A DNA stretch of 64,000 bases from CAWCPR01 sp963797475 (GTDB lineage: Bacteria > Chloroflexota > Anaerolineae > Anaerolineales > UBA4823): positions 620,001 through 684,000 of the forward strand of contig CAWCPR010000001.1 in the NCBI GenBank assembly GCA_963797475.1, given 5' to 3'. The translations under genes were made by a program, and so were the position numbers. Of the stretch, positions 26,571 to 35,582 are shown piece by piece; positions within the stretch are counted from its first letter, which is position 1, and each line of letters starts with the position of its first letter. The notes under the pieces are model-generated. The model had not been told where the DNA came from. It worked only from the letters and a program-made list of their open reading frames with translations, and searched no databases.

Positions 26571-27860
26571 ATGCTTAACGGGCTTGTTGCACTTCTTTGG
26601 GCGCTTCCCACTATTCGTTGGCGACTCGAGTTAGGCCCATTTAGCCTTGCCTTGCTGGAGCCATTCACCCTCTTTGTAATCGCGCTGTTGCTGATACGCA
26701 GATATATGAAAAGGGGTAAGATCACCCTACCAGCCGGTGTAGTGACCGGCCTTCTGGTGCTGCTGTTGGCCTGGGTAGCCTTTTCGCGACTGCTGGGGGA
26801 AGATCTGAAACATGACTTGAGCGATATACGCGATTGGGGAATCCCAATCCTGACGTATCTCGTAATACTCTCTACTGTGAGAAAAGGCTGGCGGCGATTG
26901 GCGTTAGTTTTTGTGCTGGTAGGTGTCCTCCAATCTGGACTGGGTATATTTCAGCACTTTACCAATAGCTTCCGGCCCTTTGCATCAGCCATTTCAGTTT
27001 TCAAATTAGATTACGGCGGGCTTTCGACTGTATCATATGCCGCCGGCCTGTTCGATCATCCGAACAACCTGGCGACTTACTTGACCATTGCCTTTTTAAT
27101 TGCCCTTGGCTGGCTGGAAGAAACTCAATCGTGGAAAGCGAAAGCCGCCGCGCTGCTCTCTCTGTTGATCATGGCTGCCGGGTTGTACTGGACCTATGCC
27201 AAAGCTCAACTGGCAACGCTTGCCCTATTGATATTCTTTTTCTGGTTCTTGCGCCATTTTCGCTCGATCAAGCTATACGTAACGGTGGCTGGCTTAGCAC
27301 TGTTGGCCACATTCTTCACAGCCTGGGCGGCTATCGTGCGCTTCCCTTACGAATTCCGCACGATTTGGTGGCGCGTTTCGCTTTGGAAATCTGTTTTTCA
27401 AACCGTTTCTATAAGGCCGCTCACCTTGTTAATAGGCGACGGAGATGTTTCCTTTGCCCACCTGGCGATTTACCCGCAACCTCATAACGTGTACTTTGAC
27501 CTGCTGCTTGATTACGGTCTACCGGGGCTGGCGCTGGTGTTGGTTTTGGTTTACCTCCTTGGATTGTATGGGCTGCGCAGCTACCACTCAGGTTTATTCC
27601 GTCGCTCAGCGATATTACGCGCCCTGTGGCTTTCGTTGCTTAGCTCATTCTTGAATGGTTTTGTCGAGTCCTCGTTCATCGGGATCGAGACCCGCATGCA
27701 GTTCTTCATCATCCTGGCGTGCTTCTTCGGACTAAGACGAGAAATCGCCAACGGCTTGTCCGCTAAAATACAGAAACCAGTTCTCCCACCTCAGGTAATA
27801 AAGGCCACCAGCCACCCCGCAACAGAAAATCCCCTGGCTGCCTCGGAGGTAGCTCAGTGA
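26571..27860 (+). CDS. O-antigen ligase / Wzy-type polymerase
   Basis: 429 residues with about eleven hydrophobic segments and one large outer loop. The loop and the end carry GLFDHPNNLATYLTIAF and QPHNVYFDLLLDYGLPGLAL, matching the H-N-x-y-x3-l-x-e/d-x-G-l-x-G signature of the Wzy_C (O-antigen ligase) family. Such proteins join lipid-linked repeats or move them onto an acceptor outside the membrane. The C-terminal 60 residues are cytoplasmic and low-complexity. The next gene's possible GTG start overlaps its stop (GTGA). Confidence 0.85.
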   Translation: MLNGLVALLWALPTIRWRLELGPFSLALLEPFTLFVIALLLIRRYMKRGKITLPAGVVTGLLVLLLAWVAFSRLLGEDLKHDLSDIRDWGIPILTYLVILSTVRKGWRRLALVFVLVGVLQSGLGIFQHFTNSFRPFASAISVFKLDYGGLSTVSYAAGLFDHPNNLATYLTIAFLIALGWLEETQSWKAKAAALLSLLIMAAGLYWTYAKAQLATLALLIFFFWFLRHFRSIKLYVTVAGLALLATFFTAWAAIVRFPYEFRTIWWRVSLWKSVFQTVSIRPLTLLIGDGDVSFAHLAIYPQPHNVYFDLLLDYGLPGLALVLVLVYLLGLYGLRSYHSGLFRRSAILRALWLSLLSSFLNGFVESSFIGIETRMQFFIILACFFGLRREIANGLSAKIQKPVLPPQVIKATSHPATENPLAASEVAQ

Positions 27861-29092
27861 AAGCGAGCAGCCTGCCGGAACAAACCAACCGGCTTACACC
27901 TGAAGTACAGGAACGATCAATCCGCCAAATGAACATTGGCATCGTCACTACCTGGTTTGAACGGGGCGCGGCTTATGTCTCACGCGCTTATTACCAGGCC
28001 CTCTCCAAGCGACACAACGTCTTCATTTATGCCCGTGGTGAACAATATGCCCAAAACGACCTTCAATGGGACGCGCCATACGTCACCTGGGGGCGCCGCT
28101 TGCGTCTGGGAATTCCCTCATTCATCCATTGGGACGATTTTCGCACCTGGATCCGTCAGAACCAACTGGATTTGTTGATTTTCAACGAACAACGGAGCTG
28201 GGACGTCATCTTGCGTTCGAGAGGGCTGGGAGTTTTGATTGGTATGTATGTAGATTATTACACCCAACAGACTACACGCTTCTTTCGCTTATGTGATTTT
28301 TTGCTCTGCAACACAAAGCGTCATTTCGGCGTGTTCAAAGACCATCCCCAGGCGCTTTATATCCCGTGGGGCACCAATACTGCCATATTTACTGGAAGCT
28401 GTGCGCCTGTCTCAAAGGAGTACGTATCGTTTTTCCATTCATGCGGCTTGAGTCCATGGCGCAAAGGTACCGACCTGTTGGTTCGAGCTTTTCAGGAAAT
28501 TAATGGGCCGGCGCGGCTGACGATCCATGCCCAGGCGCCGCTCACCGACCCACAAACCCTTGCCATCATTGAGAATGACCCGCGCATCACCTTGCGAGTA
28601 GAGACGGTCGGGATGCCTGGGCTCTACAACCTTGGCGATGTATACGTGTATCCCTCTCGCCTGGAAGGCATCGGGCTGACAATCATGGAAGCCATGGCAT
28701 GCGGGCTGCCGGTGATCACACCAGACAACGCCCCGATGAACGAATTCGTCGTACACGGTCAGAACGGTCGCCTGGTGCCGGTGGAACGGTTTCAGCGCCG
28801 TTGGGATCGATATTACTGGGATGAGTGCGATTGCAATGTCCAGGCTCTGACGGAGGCGATGCAGTATTACATCGATCACCGCGCCGAACTGCCCGAGGCT
28901 AAATCCCAAGCCCGCACGTTCGCAGCAGAACGGCTGGATTGGAAAGCGAATTCGGCCGGGCTGGCCGGTCAGCTTAGCGAACTCAGGAGGTTGGACTGGC
29001 CTGCTAGCCTGGCGCGATCTGCTGCGCTGTATGAATATAGCAGATACCCAGGTCTTATTGCCAGAGCCTTGGTTCGCAAGATACGAAGCTAA
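27857..29092 (+). CDS. GT4-family glycosyltransferase
   Basis: 411 residues if translation starts at the GTG that overlaps the previous stop. An internal ATG at 27929 begins at MNIGIVTTWFERGAAYV, exactly where the Rossmann domain starts, and is an equally good choice. The donor domain shows FFHSCGLSPWRKGTDLLVRA and a complete E-x7-E pair in EGIGLTIMEAMACGLPVITPD. Probably one of the transferases assembling the second polysaccharide. Substrates unknown. Confidence 0.82.
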   Translation: MKASSLPEQTNRLTPEVQERSIRQMNIGIVTTWFERGAAYVSRAYYQALSKRHNVFIYARGEQYAQNDLQWDAPYVTWGRRLRLGIPSFIHWDDFRTWIRQNQLDLLIFNEQRSWDVILRSRGLGVLIGMYVDYYTQQTTRFFRLCDFLLCNTKRHFGVFKDHPQALYIPWGTNTAIFTGSCAPVSKEYVSFFHSCGLSPWRKGTDLLVRAFQEINGPARLTIHAQAPLTDPQTLAIIENDPRITLRVETVGMPGLYNLGDVYVYPSRLEGIGLTIMEAMACGLPVITPDNAPMNEFVVHGQNGRLVPVERFQRRWDRYYWDECDCNVQALTEAMQYYIDHRAELPEAKSQARTFAAERLDWKANSAGLAGQLSELRRLDWPASLARSAALYEYSRYPGLIARALVRKIRS

Positions 29093-29104
29093 TGTCATGT
29101 CACA

Positions 29105-29881
29105 TTGAAACACGAAGCAAATCGGAGTTTGGCGTTGGAAAACATCGATTTTTATGCACAGAAATACGCGCATCTCAATCCAAGGGACATGATTTGGCGC
29201 GATCTGACAGGGAAAGCCAAGGCTGAGAATATCCAGAAGATCACAACTGGATTGCCGGTGCAAACCATCCTGGACATTGGTAGCGGGACAGGTGCTGTTC
29301 TCGCCCAATTGGCCAAATTTGGATTTGGCCAAGAATACACTGCTCTGGACATTGCTGAAACAGCTATTTCGATAATCCAGGAGCGCGGCGATATCTCCGG
29401 CCTGGTTGAAGCGAAAGTGTTCGATGGATTGCACATTCCATACGCCGATGATTGCTTTGATCTGGCAGTGCTTTCCCACGTTATTGAACATCTCAACGAT
29501 CCCAGGCCTTTACTGCGCGAGGCCGCGAGAGCTGCTCGTTACGTGGCGATCGAAGTCCCACTGGAAGACAACCTGTACACGCATATAAAAGTTGGCTTGC
29601 TGAAAAGTAACTATCGACAAGAAATAGGGCACGTGCAGTGGTATAACCCAAGGAGCTTTCGAGCAATGCTCGAGACAGGTTGCGGATTTCAGGTCTTGCG
29701 CCAGGAGATCGTTTATGTCCCCGATGAACTTTATCACTTCCGTCACGGCGAGCAGAATCTCAGACGCAAAATGACTGGACTTTCTCTTTCTATTCGTAAG
29801 GCGCTACGCAGCTTCTCCAGCGATCTGTATATCCGCTTATTCACTGATCATTGCATCGCCTTGGGAACGATGCAAAAATGA
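29105..29881 (+). CDS. Class I SAM-dependent methyltransferase
   Basis: 258 residues from a TTG start. ILDIGSGTGAVLAQL is motif I, LDIAETAISII follows, and DDCFDLAVLSHVIEHLNDPR is the Methyltransf_11/23 active-site region. No membrane segment. The following GT4 gene starts inside its last codons (ATGA overlap), so the pair is translationally coupled. Likely methylates a sugar or glycan intermediate. Confidence 0.8.
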   Translation: MKHEANRSLALENIDFYAQKYAHLNPRDMIWRDLTGKAKAENIQKITTGLPVQTILDIGSGTGAVLAQLAKFGFGQEYTALDIAETAISIIQERGDISGLVEAKVFDGLHIPYADDCFDLAVLSHVIEHLNDPRPLLREAARAARYVAIEVPLEDNLYTHIKVGLLKSNYRQEIGHVQWYNPRSFRAMLETGCGFQVLRQEIVYVPDELYHFRHGEQNLRRKMTGLSLSIRKALRSFSSDLYIRLFTDHCIALGTMQK

Positions 29882-31059
29882 AAATTTTGTTGGTGCACAA
29901 CTACTACCAACAGCAAAGTGGTGAATACACGGCGGTGGAATCCCATAAATCCTTGCTGAACCAGCGCGGTCACACGGTGCTGACCTACATCCGAGATAAC
30001 AAAGAAGTTGATAACTACACCATCCCACAGAAGACTGCTTTCTTTGGCAACGCGCTCTGGTCAAGAAACACTTACTCCGAAGTGCGTGATCTGGTAAATG
30101 CTGAACGTCCAGATGTGGCTCATGTACACAATGTCTTCCCACTTATTTCACCCTCGGTTTACCGTGCCTTGAAAGATGCCGGCGTTCCGGTTGTCCAGAC
30201 TGTGCACAACTTCCGATTTTTATGCCCGAATGGGCTGTTCTACACACATGGACAGATCTGCGAGCGGTGTAAGCATGGTAATACCCTGCATTCGGTAAGG
30301 TACAAATGTTATCGCGAGAGTTACTTGCTGAGCAGCCTGTATGCCCTGTCCATCGGCATGCACCGCCGCCTGGGAACTTTCAATCTTATCGACCGCTTCA
30401 TCGCTTTGACCGAATTCACCGCCCAAAAACTGGTCGAAAACGGGGTCGCAGATCTACAAAAAATAACCATCCTGGGAAACTTCCTGCGCGATCCCTTGCC
30501 GGAACCCGGTTTACCCGAACAGCGCAAGCCGTTTGTAATTTTCATCGGGCGGCTCTCTCGTGAAAAAGGTGTAGATATTTTGATCAGGGCGGTTGCGGAC
30601 CTGCCCGGGTTGAATTTGAAGATCCTGGGTGACGGACCGCAAACTGAAGCGCTGCACGAAATTGCTAACCAGCGTCACATTTCGAATGTCAATTTTCTGG
30701 GATATATGAGCGGCGCAGAGAAATGGCGATTACTCGGCCAGGCGCTTGCCAGTGTAATGCCTTCGGTCTGGTATGAACACCTCCCTTTTTCTATTTTGGA
30801 AAGCTTTGCCACCGGGACGCCTGCCCTGGCTTCGCGGCTGGGGAGCCTGCCATCCATCGTTGAAGAGGGCTTTACTGGGCTGCTCTTCCGCCCGGGCGAT
30901 AGCATGGATTTACGAGATAAGCTGGCATGGATCAGCGCTCACCCTGATCAAGCTCTTGAGATGGGCAGAAATGGTCGCCTTACTGTGGAAGAGCGCTACA
31001 GCGAGGATTCACACTACGAACGACTGGTTGCCATTTACCAACAATTATCTGGTAAATGA
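29878..31059 (+). CDS. GT4-family glycosyltransferase
   Basis: Start set at ATG 29878 (MKILLVHNYYQQQSGEYTAV), overlapping the previous stop by ATGA and matching family N-termini; a longer frame begins inside the methyltransferase gene. 393 residues. A cysteine-containing segment CPNGLFYTHGQICERCKHGN lies in the N-terminal half, as in a known GT4 subgroup. The donor domain has VIFIGRLSREKGVDILIRA and an E-x7-E pair in EHLPFSILESFATGTPALA. A cytoplasmic sugar transferase for the second locus. Confidence 0.84.
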   Translation: MKILLVHNYYQQQSGEYTAVESHKSLLNQRGHTVLTYIRDNKEVDNYTIPQKTAFFGNALWSRNTYSEVRDLVNAERPDVAHVHNVFPLISPSVYRALKDAGVPVVQTVHNFRFLCPNGLFYTHGQICERCKHGNTLHSVRYKCYRESYLLSSLYALSIGMHRRLGTFNLIDRFIALTEFTAQKLVENGVADLQKITILGNFLRDPLPEPGLPEQRKPFVIFIGRLSREKGVDILIRAVADLPGLNLKILGDGPQTEALHEIANQRHISNVNFLGYMSGAEKWRLLGQALASVMPSVWYEHLPFSILESFATGTPALASRLGSLPSIVEEGFTGLLFRPGDSMDLRDKLAWISAHPDQALEMGRNGRLTVEERYSEDSHYERLVAIYQQLSGK

Positions 31060-31063
31060 AGCG

Positions 31064-31819
31064 ATGTGGACATCATTTAAAGATAAGCTTCATTACTCCC
31101 CAATTCATCCGCGATCGATTGCCCATCGGGAACTCAGAAAAATTATTTTGGCCGAGCAATCAAACTTTCTTGGTCGCCTGCTTGACGTTGGTTGTGGTAA
31201 AAAACCCTATGCGAAAGATTTTACAGCCGTAGACCGATACATCGGTCTGGATGTCCCATCCAGCATGCATGGATTAACACTCGTTGACATCGCCGGATCT
31301 GCCTTGGCGCTGCCATTTGAAAATGAATCATTCAACAGCCTGCTCTGTTCAGAAGTTTTAGAACATACTCCTGAGCCCCTGTTGGCTTTGAATGAAATGT
31401 ACAGGGTAGCGAAAATAGGCGCTCATATACTCCTGACCGTACCATTCAGCGAGCAGCTCCACGAAGAGCCGTACGATTACTACCGCTTCACGAAGCACTC
31501 AATTGTCTATCTTTTGGAGAAAAGCGGCTGGCGGGTCGTGAGATTTTACGTGCGAGGTGGGGCCTGGAAAGAGCTAGGCTACCGTCTGTCCAGCTTTTTA
31601 TACAGCTCGATCGGCGCAAAACCAGATCAATCCGGAAAATTTAGAACAAGCTGGTTTATGGGACCACCGGTCGTCTTAATCTGTATGATCATTCAAATTT
31701 CTGCCAGCCTTCTGGATCATGTGTGGAATTCTCCATTGAGTACAATCGGTTATGGGGTAGTCGCCGAAAAAGATCCCCCTACTGGTGAGAAATTGGAAGC
31801 AAAGAGGTTGAAGAATTGA
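31064..31819 (+). CDS. Class I SAM-dependent methyltransferase
   Basis: I set the start at ATG 31064, four bases after the GT4 stop, giving 251 residues (MWTSFKDKLHYSPIHPRSIA). The frame is open much further upstream, but that part overlaps the GT4 gene. Motif I is LLDVGCGKKPYAKDF, and SEVLEHTPEPLLALNEMYR and PYDYYRFTKHSIVYLLEKSG follow. It is a paralogue of the methyltransferase at 13676, sharing the same order of motifs and a partly hydrophobic tail. Its stop overlaps the next gene's TTG start. Confidence 0.82.
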   Translation: MWTSFKDKLHYSPIHPRSIAHRELRKIILAEQSNFLGRLLDVGCGKKPYAKDFTAVDRYIGLDVPSSMHGLTLVDIAGSALALPFENESFNSLLCSEVLEHTPEPLLALNEMYRVAKIGAHILLTVPFSEQLHEEPYDYYRFTKHSIVYLLEKSGWRVVRFYVRGGAWKELGYRLSSFLYSSIGAKPDQSGKFRTSWFMGPPVVLICMIIQISASLLDHVWNSPLSTIGYGVVAEKDPPTGEKLEAKRLKN

Positions 31820-32949
31820 AGATCGCCTTCGTTACGAATATTTGCCCTCATTATCGCGTGAAAACTTTTGAAAGCCTGGCCCTTCATTACGATATTGATT
31901 ATTATTTCTTTTCGGCTGGAGATGACTGGTATTGGCAACATCAGCACGGAGTGCACTCGGGGAACTTTCACAATGAATATCTTCCCGGGTTCAGGGTGGG
32001 AAAAACACGAATATCGGCTGCCCTGCCCCTAAAGTTATGGCGTGGCGAATATTCTGCTTTTATTAAATGCATCAATGGACGCTTTGCATTACCAATAACT
32101 TACATGGTCGCCCGTTTACAGCGAAAGCCGTTCATTTTATGGACGGGGATCTGGATGCGATTGCAAACACCGGCCCATCGGTTTTTCTTTCCCATAACCC
32201 GTTTCATCTACAATCATTCGGATGCTATTGTTGTTTACGGGGAACATGTAAAACAATACCTTGCGGGTGAAGGGGTGCCCCTTGAGCGGATATTCATAGC
32301 CTCCCATGCAACGGACACCGCGACATACAACCGGGTGGTTAGCGAGAGGGAAAAGGCTGCCTTGCTTCAAAAATTACAAATTGCTTCCAACCAAAAAGTG
32401 GTGTTGTATCTTGGAAGGTTAGAGGAGATCAAAGGACTTCCATACTTGCTTCAAGCCTTTGCCAAAACGCACAACAATGCCGTTTTAGTAATTGCTGGAG
32501 ATGGCTCGCAACTCCAGAGTCTAAAACAATTAGCCCAAGAATTAGGTATCGTCGAACGAGTACGGTTTACGGGCTATGTGCCTACTGAAGAAACAATACC
32601 ATTCTATGCAATTTCCTGGGTTTATGTGCTCCCTTCAATCACAAAACCCTATTTTAAGGAACCGTGGGGATTGACCGTGAACGAGGCATTTCATCAAGGT
32701 GTGCCGGTGATTGCCACGGATGCGGTGGGAGCAGCCGCGGGCGGTTTAGTGCAGAACAAGGTGAATGGTTTTATCGTGCCAGAGCGAGACAGCCAGGGGC
32801 TTGCGGATGCCTTAAAAGAAATATTGGAGGCCCCCAATTTGAGGACATGCTTTGGAGAGCGTGCACACAAGACCATCGCTTCATGGGATAATGAAAGAAT
32901 GGTCCGTGGATTTCGGGATGCCCTCGATTATGCCTTGAGAAAAATGTAA
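31816..32949 (+). CDS. GT4-family glycosyltransferase
   Basis: 377 residues, TTG start overlapping the methyltransferase stop (TTGA). The N-terminus MKIAFVTNICPHYRVKTFES is typical of the branch acting on small acceptors. The donor domain has VVLYLGRLEEIKGLPYLLQA and a full E-x7-E pair, EPWGLTVNEAFHQGVPVIATD-like. It ends the first transcription unit of the second locus. A 7-bp hairpin (33012-33018 with 33022-33028) follows, without a U-run. Confidence 0.84.
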   Translation: MKIAFVTNICPHYRVKTFESLALHYDIDYYFFSAGDDWYWQHQHGVHSGNFHNEYLPGFRVGKTRISAALPLKLWRGEYSAFIKCINGRFALPITYMVARLQRKPFILWTGIWMRLQTPAHRFFFPITRFIYNHSDAIVVYGEHVKQYLAGEGVPLERIFIASHATDTATYNRVVSEREKAALLQKLQIASNQKVVLYLGRLEEIKGLPYLLQAFAKTHNNAVLVIAGDGSQLQSLKQLAQELGIVERVRFTGYVPTEETIPFYAISWVYVLPSITKPYFKEPWGLTVNEAFHQGVPVIATDAVGAAAGGLVQNKVNGFIVPERDSQGLADALKEILEAPNLRTCFGERAHKTIASWDNERMVRGFRDALDYALRKM

Positions 32950-33057
32950 TATCAAATGACCCGACTGGATAGTCGTACTTCAATCCCAAAAAGCGTTGGG
33001 CGCGATTTGGCGCTAACCAAAGGTTAGCCAGCCAGGCACCACGACTTTGGATATATT

Positions 33058-33063
33058 TATAAT
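33058..33063 (+). promoter_or_regulatory. Candidate -10 box before the Wzz-like gene
   Basis: Perfect TATAAT 21 bp before the ATG at 33084, in the only gap over 100 bp inside 25119-37521. No convincing -35. A small inverted repeat at 33012-33028 lies about 30 bp upstream and could be an operator or a weak terminator. Confidence 0.42.
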
Positions 33064-33083
33064 AGCAATGGAGAATTCTGTGA

Positions 33084-34475
33084 ATGAGTACTTACGACGA
33101 TGAAATCGACGTGCGCCCCTATGTGCTATCCTTAGTCCGGCATTGGCGGTTATTGATCGCGTTCGTTGTTATCACTTCGGCGATTGCAATATTATTTAGC
33201 ATTTTTCAGCCGAGAAAATATCAGGCCACTGCTAAGATCCTTCTCACCCGCAGCCGGGTTGTACTTTCGCTTGCCCAACAATTTCCAACAGTCAACGAAC
33301 CGGTCGATACACTGTCACGTATGAACGCGATTCTTTCTATCGCCCAGAGCGATTCATTAGCGCTGCAGACTTTCAATGCGATTAAGGAACGGCTGCCGCT
33401 CGAAGAACAAGATTTTACTGAATTCAAGAAATTAGTGACCATCCAAAATTCCGGAGACATTATAACGATCAACGCGGCAGCCAAAACACCTGAGTTAGCC
33501 GCCGAAATCGCTAATGAATGGGCGCGCCAGGCAGTCGAATCCATTAATCTGGCCTATGCGGGTGAACAGCTTCCTTCTGAGATTCAAAGCCAATTAATCA
33601 CTGTGAAACAAAATTATGAAGAGACCCAGGCTGCCTTAGAGGCGTTTATCCAGGATAATCGCTTAGAAATTCTTCAAAAACAGATTAGCGAGGCGCAGAA
33701 TCTATCCAATGCGCTGGTTCAAGACCGGTCCTGGAAGATTAATTTCTATACTCAGCGAATGCAGCTCATGGATCAAATTATTACACAAGCGGAAGCGCTT
33801 AAACAGGAACTTGGAAACGGATCCAGCTCGACGGCTGCCAGATTAGGGGATGCGTTAGCGGTTCTCCTGACCAAGGCAACGGCTTTTGGCGCCACCACAT
33901 TCCCCAATACAACCACATCCATAGATACCAGCAGCTCTCCACCGCCTCCAAGTTCTCCGCTCAGCATGTACTCAGGTCTTAATCTAAATATCCAACTCCC
34001 TGACTTGGATGTACTTAATCCCTCTGCAAGCGGTTACAGTGATGATTTGGACCGGTTAATCCAGCAAGCCAGCCAGGAAAAATCTACAGCAGAAACAAAT
34101 CTCCAAGAGATCCGGCAACAAATCCTACAAAATCAGGGATATGAACCCATCGAAGAAATCGAAAAGCAAATTCAACAATTGCAAAAGCAACTGGAGGCTG
34201 AGAAGGCCCGCCAAAGGTTGTTAACCAGCGATCGTGACCTGGCCTGGCAGACCTTTCAAACAATGACCCAAAAAGAGACGGAGCTTAGAAATGCGGTACA
34301 AACCAGCAACCAGGTAAGTTTTGCCAGCCAGGCGGTATCTCCGCAGCAACCTTCTCCGAGAGGGACGATCCTAAGGACGATCATTGCTGCGTTTCTTGGG
34401 CTGATTATCGGCATTACCTGGGTGTTAGGATCCCAATGGTGGAAATCTGCCACCCCGCCTTCCTCCAGCCCATGA
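33084..34475 (+). CDS. Wzz-like chain-length / polysaccharide co-polymerase protein
   Basis: 463 residues. The start ATG has ggag 10 bases upstream. Membrane helices lie near both ends (about 22-42 and 430-450), bracketing a long extracytoplasmic part with coiled-coil stretches (about 175-230 and 320-400). The N-terminal segment DEIDVRPYVLSLVRHWRLLI fits the Wzz domain. A Ser/Pro-rich linker interrupts the helical region around 285-300. It lacks a tyrosine-kinase domain. Family role: sets the length of the polymer made by the Wzy-type enzyme. Confidence 0.82.
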   Translation: MSTYDDEIDVRPYVLSLVRHWRLLIAFVVITSAIAILFSIFQPRKYQATAKILLTRSRVVLSLAQQFPTVNEPVDTLSRMNAILSIAQSDSLALQTFNAIKERLPLEEQDFTEFKKLVTIQNSGDIITINAAAKTPELAAEIANEWARQAVESINLAYAGEQLPSEIQSQLITVKQNYEETQAALEAFIQDNRLEILQKQISEAQNLSNALVQDRSWKINFYTQRMQLMDQIITQAEALKQELGNGSSSTAARLGDALAVLLTKATAFGATTFPNTTTSIDTSSSPPPPSSPLSMYSGLNLNIQLPDLDVLNPSASGYSDDLDRLIQQASQEKSTAETNLQEIRQQILQNQGYEPIEEIEKQIQQLQKQLEAEKARQRLLTSDRDLAWQTFQTMTQKETELRNAVQTSNQVSFASQAVSPQQPSPRGTILRTIIAAFLGLIIGITWVLGSQWWKSATPPSSSP

Positions 34476-34490
34476 TCCAAAGAAAAGCGC

Positions 34491-35570
34491 ATGGTCAAGA
34501 AAATCGTTACAATCGTTGGCGCAAGGCCTCAATTTATTAAAGCGATGCCGGTCAGTAAGGTCTTAAGAAAAGCAGGATATCAAGAATTTTTGGTCCATAC
34601 AGGCCAGCATTATGATTATGAGATGTCACAAATTTTTTTTGATGATCTGAACATCCCGGAACCGAACATCAATCTAGGCATTGGCTCAGAGAGTCATGGG
34701 CGCCAAACTGGCAAGATGTTGATGGAGATTGAAGATTTATTGTTGAAAGAGAAGCCAGACTGGGTCCTGGTTTACGGAGATACAAACTCTACGCTTGCGG
34801 GAGCATTAGCGGCGGTAAAGTTGCTCATCCCAATTGCCCATGTTGAAGCTGGATTACGCTCATTCAACCGGGAAATGCCAGAGGAGCATAATCGTATTAT
34901 TACCGACCATTGTGCAGACCTGCTATTTTGCCCAACGCAGACCGCCATGGACAACCTCAATCGTGAGGGCCTACTCCAAAAATCATTTTGGACCGGCGAC
35001 ACAATGTATGATGCAGTTTTGCAGTTTTCAGAGACCGCCCAACATCGATCCAGGATCATGGATACCCTCGGGTTGAAATCGAAACAGTTCCTACTCGCTA
35101 CCGTCCACCGACCCTACAACACAGACAATCGTGAGAACTTGTTGGGCATTTTGAGCGCCTTTCTTGACATAAACGAACCGGTTGTATTTCCAATTCATCC
35201 TCGCACAAGACAAAAGATTTCCGAGCTTGATGATCCGTTAAATCGCCGCTTGGCAAATTCGAATATTGTAATGATCCATCCAATTGGCTACCTGGACATG
35301 CTCGTTCTGGAGAGAAACGCACGAATTATTTTAACCGACTCCGGAGGCATGCAAAAAGAAGCATATTTCTTTCACGTCCCCTGTATAACCTTGCGCCCAG
35401 AAACAGAATGGGTGGAAACCGTTCAAGCGGGTTGGAATATTATTGCAGGCGCAGATAAGGAACGCATCGTGAGGACAGTCTTGAAAAGTGACTGGCCTGG
35501 CAACAGTCCGCCTGGTGTTTTTGGCGATGGCCATGCCAGTGAAACGATCGTAAATAAGCTTACAAATTGA
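34491..35570 (+). CDS. wecB: Non-hydrolysing UDP-GlcNAc 2-epimerase
   Basis: 359 residues, the usual family size. The N-terminus IVTIVGARPQFIKAMPVSKV, VHTGQHYDYEMS, and the central HVEAGLRSFNREMPEEHNR are family signatures; LTDSGGMQKEAYF is the UDP site. It interconverts UDP-GlcNAc and UDP-ManNAc (or a related UDP-HexNAc pair) in the cytoplasm, supplying amino sugars to the WecG-type transferase encoded downstream. One difference: the usual H-R-x-E-N motif reads HRPYN here, so a variant substrate is possible. Confidence 0.88.
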   Translation: MVKKIVTIVGARPQFIKAMPVSKVLRKAGYQEFLVHTGQHYDYEMSQIFFDDLNIPEPNINLGIGSESHGRQTGKMLMEIEDLLLKEKPDWVLVYGDTNSTLAGALAAVKLLIPIAHVEAGLRSFNREMPEEHNRIITDHCADLLFCPTQTAMDNLNREGLLQKSFWTGDTMYDAVLQFSETAQHRSRIMDTLGLKSKQFLLATVHRPYNTDNRENLLGILSAFLDINEPVVFPIHPRTRQKISELDDPLNRRLANSNIVMIHPIGYLDMLVLERNARIILTDSGGMQKEAYFFHVPCITLRPETEWVETVQAGWNIIAGADKERIVRTVLKSDWPGNSPPGVFGDGHASETIVNKLTN

Positions 35571-35582
35571 AGGAGCTCCAAT

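Noticed and set aside
30773..31063. Upstream extension of the methyltransferase at 31064
   Set aside because: It overlaps a well-supported GT4 gene in another frame and shows no methyltransferase sequence.
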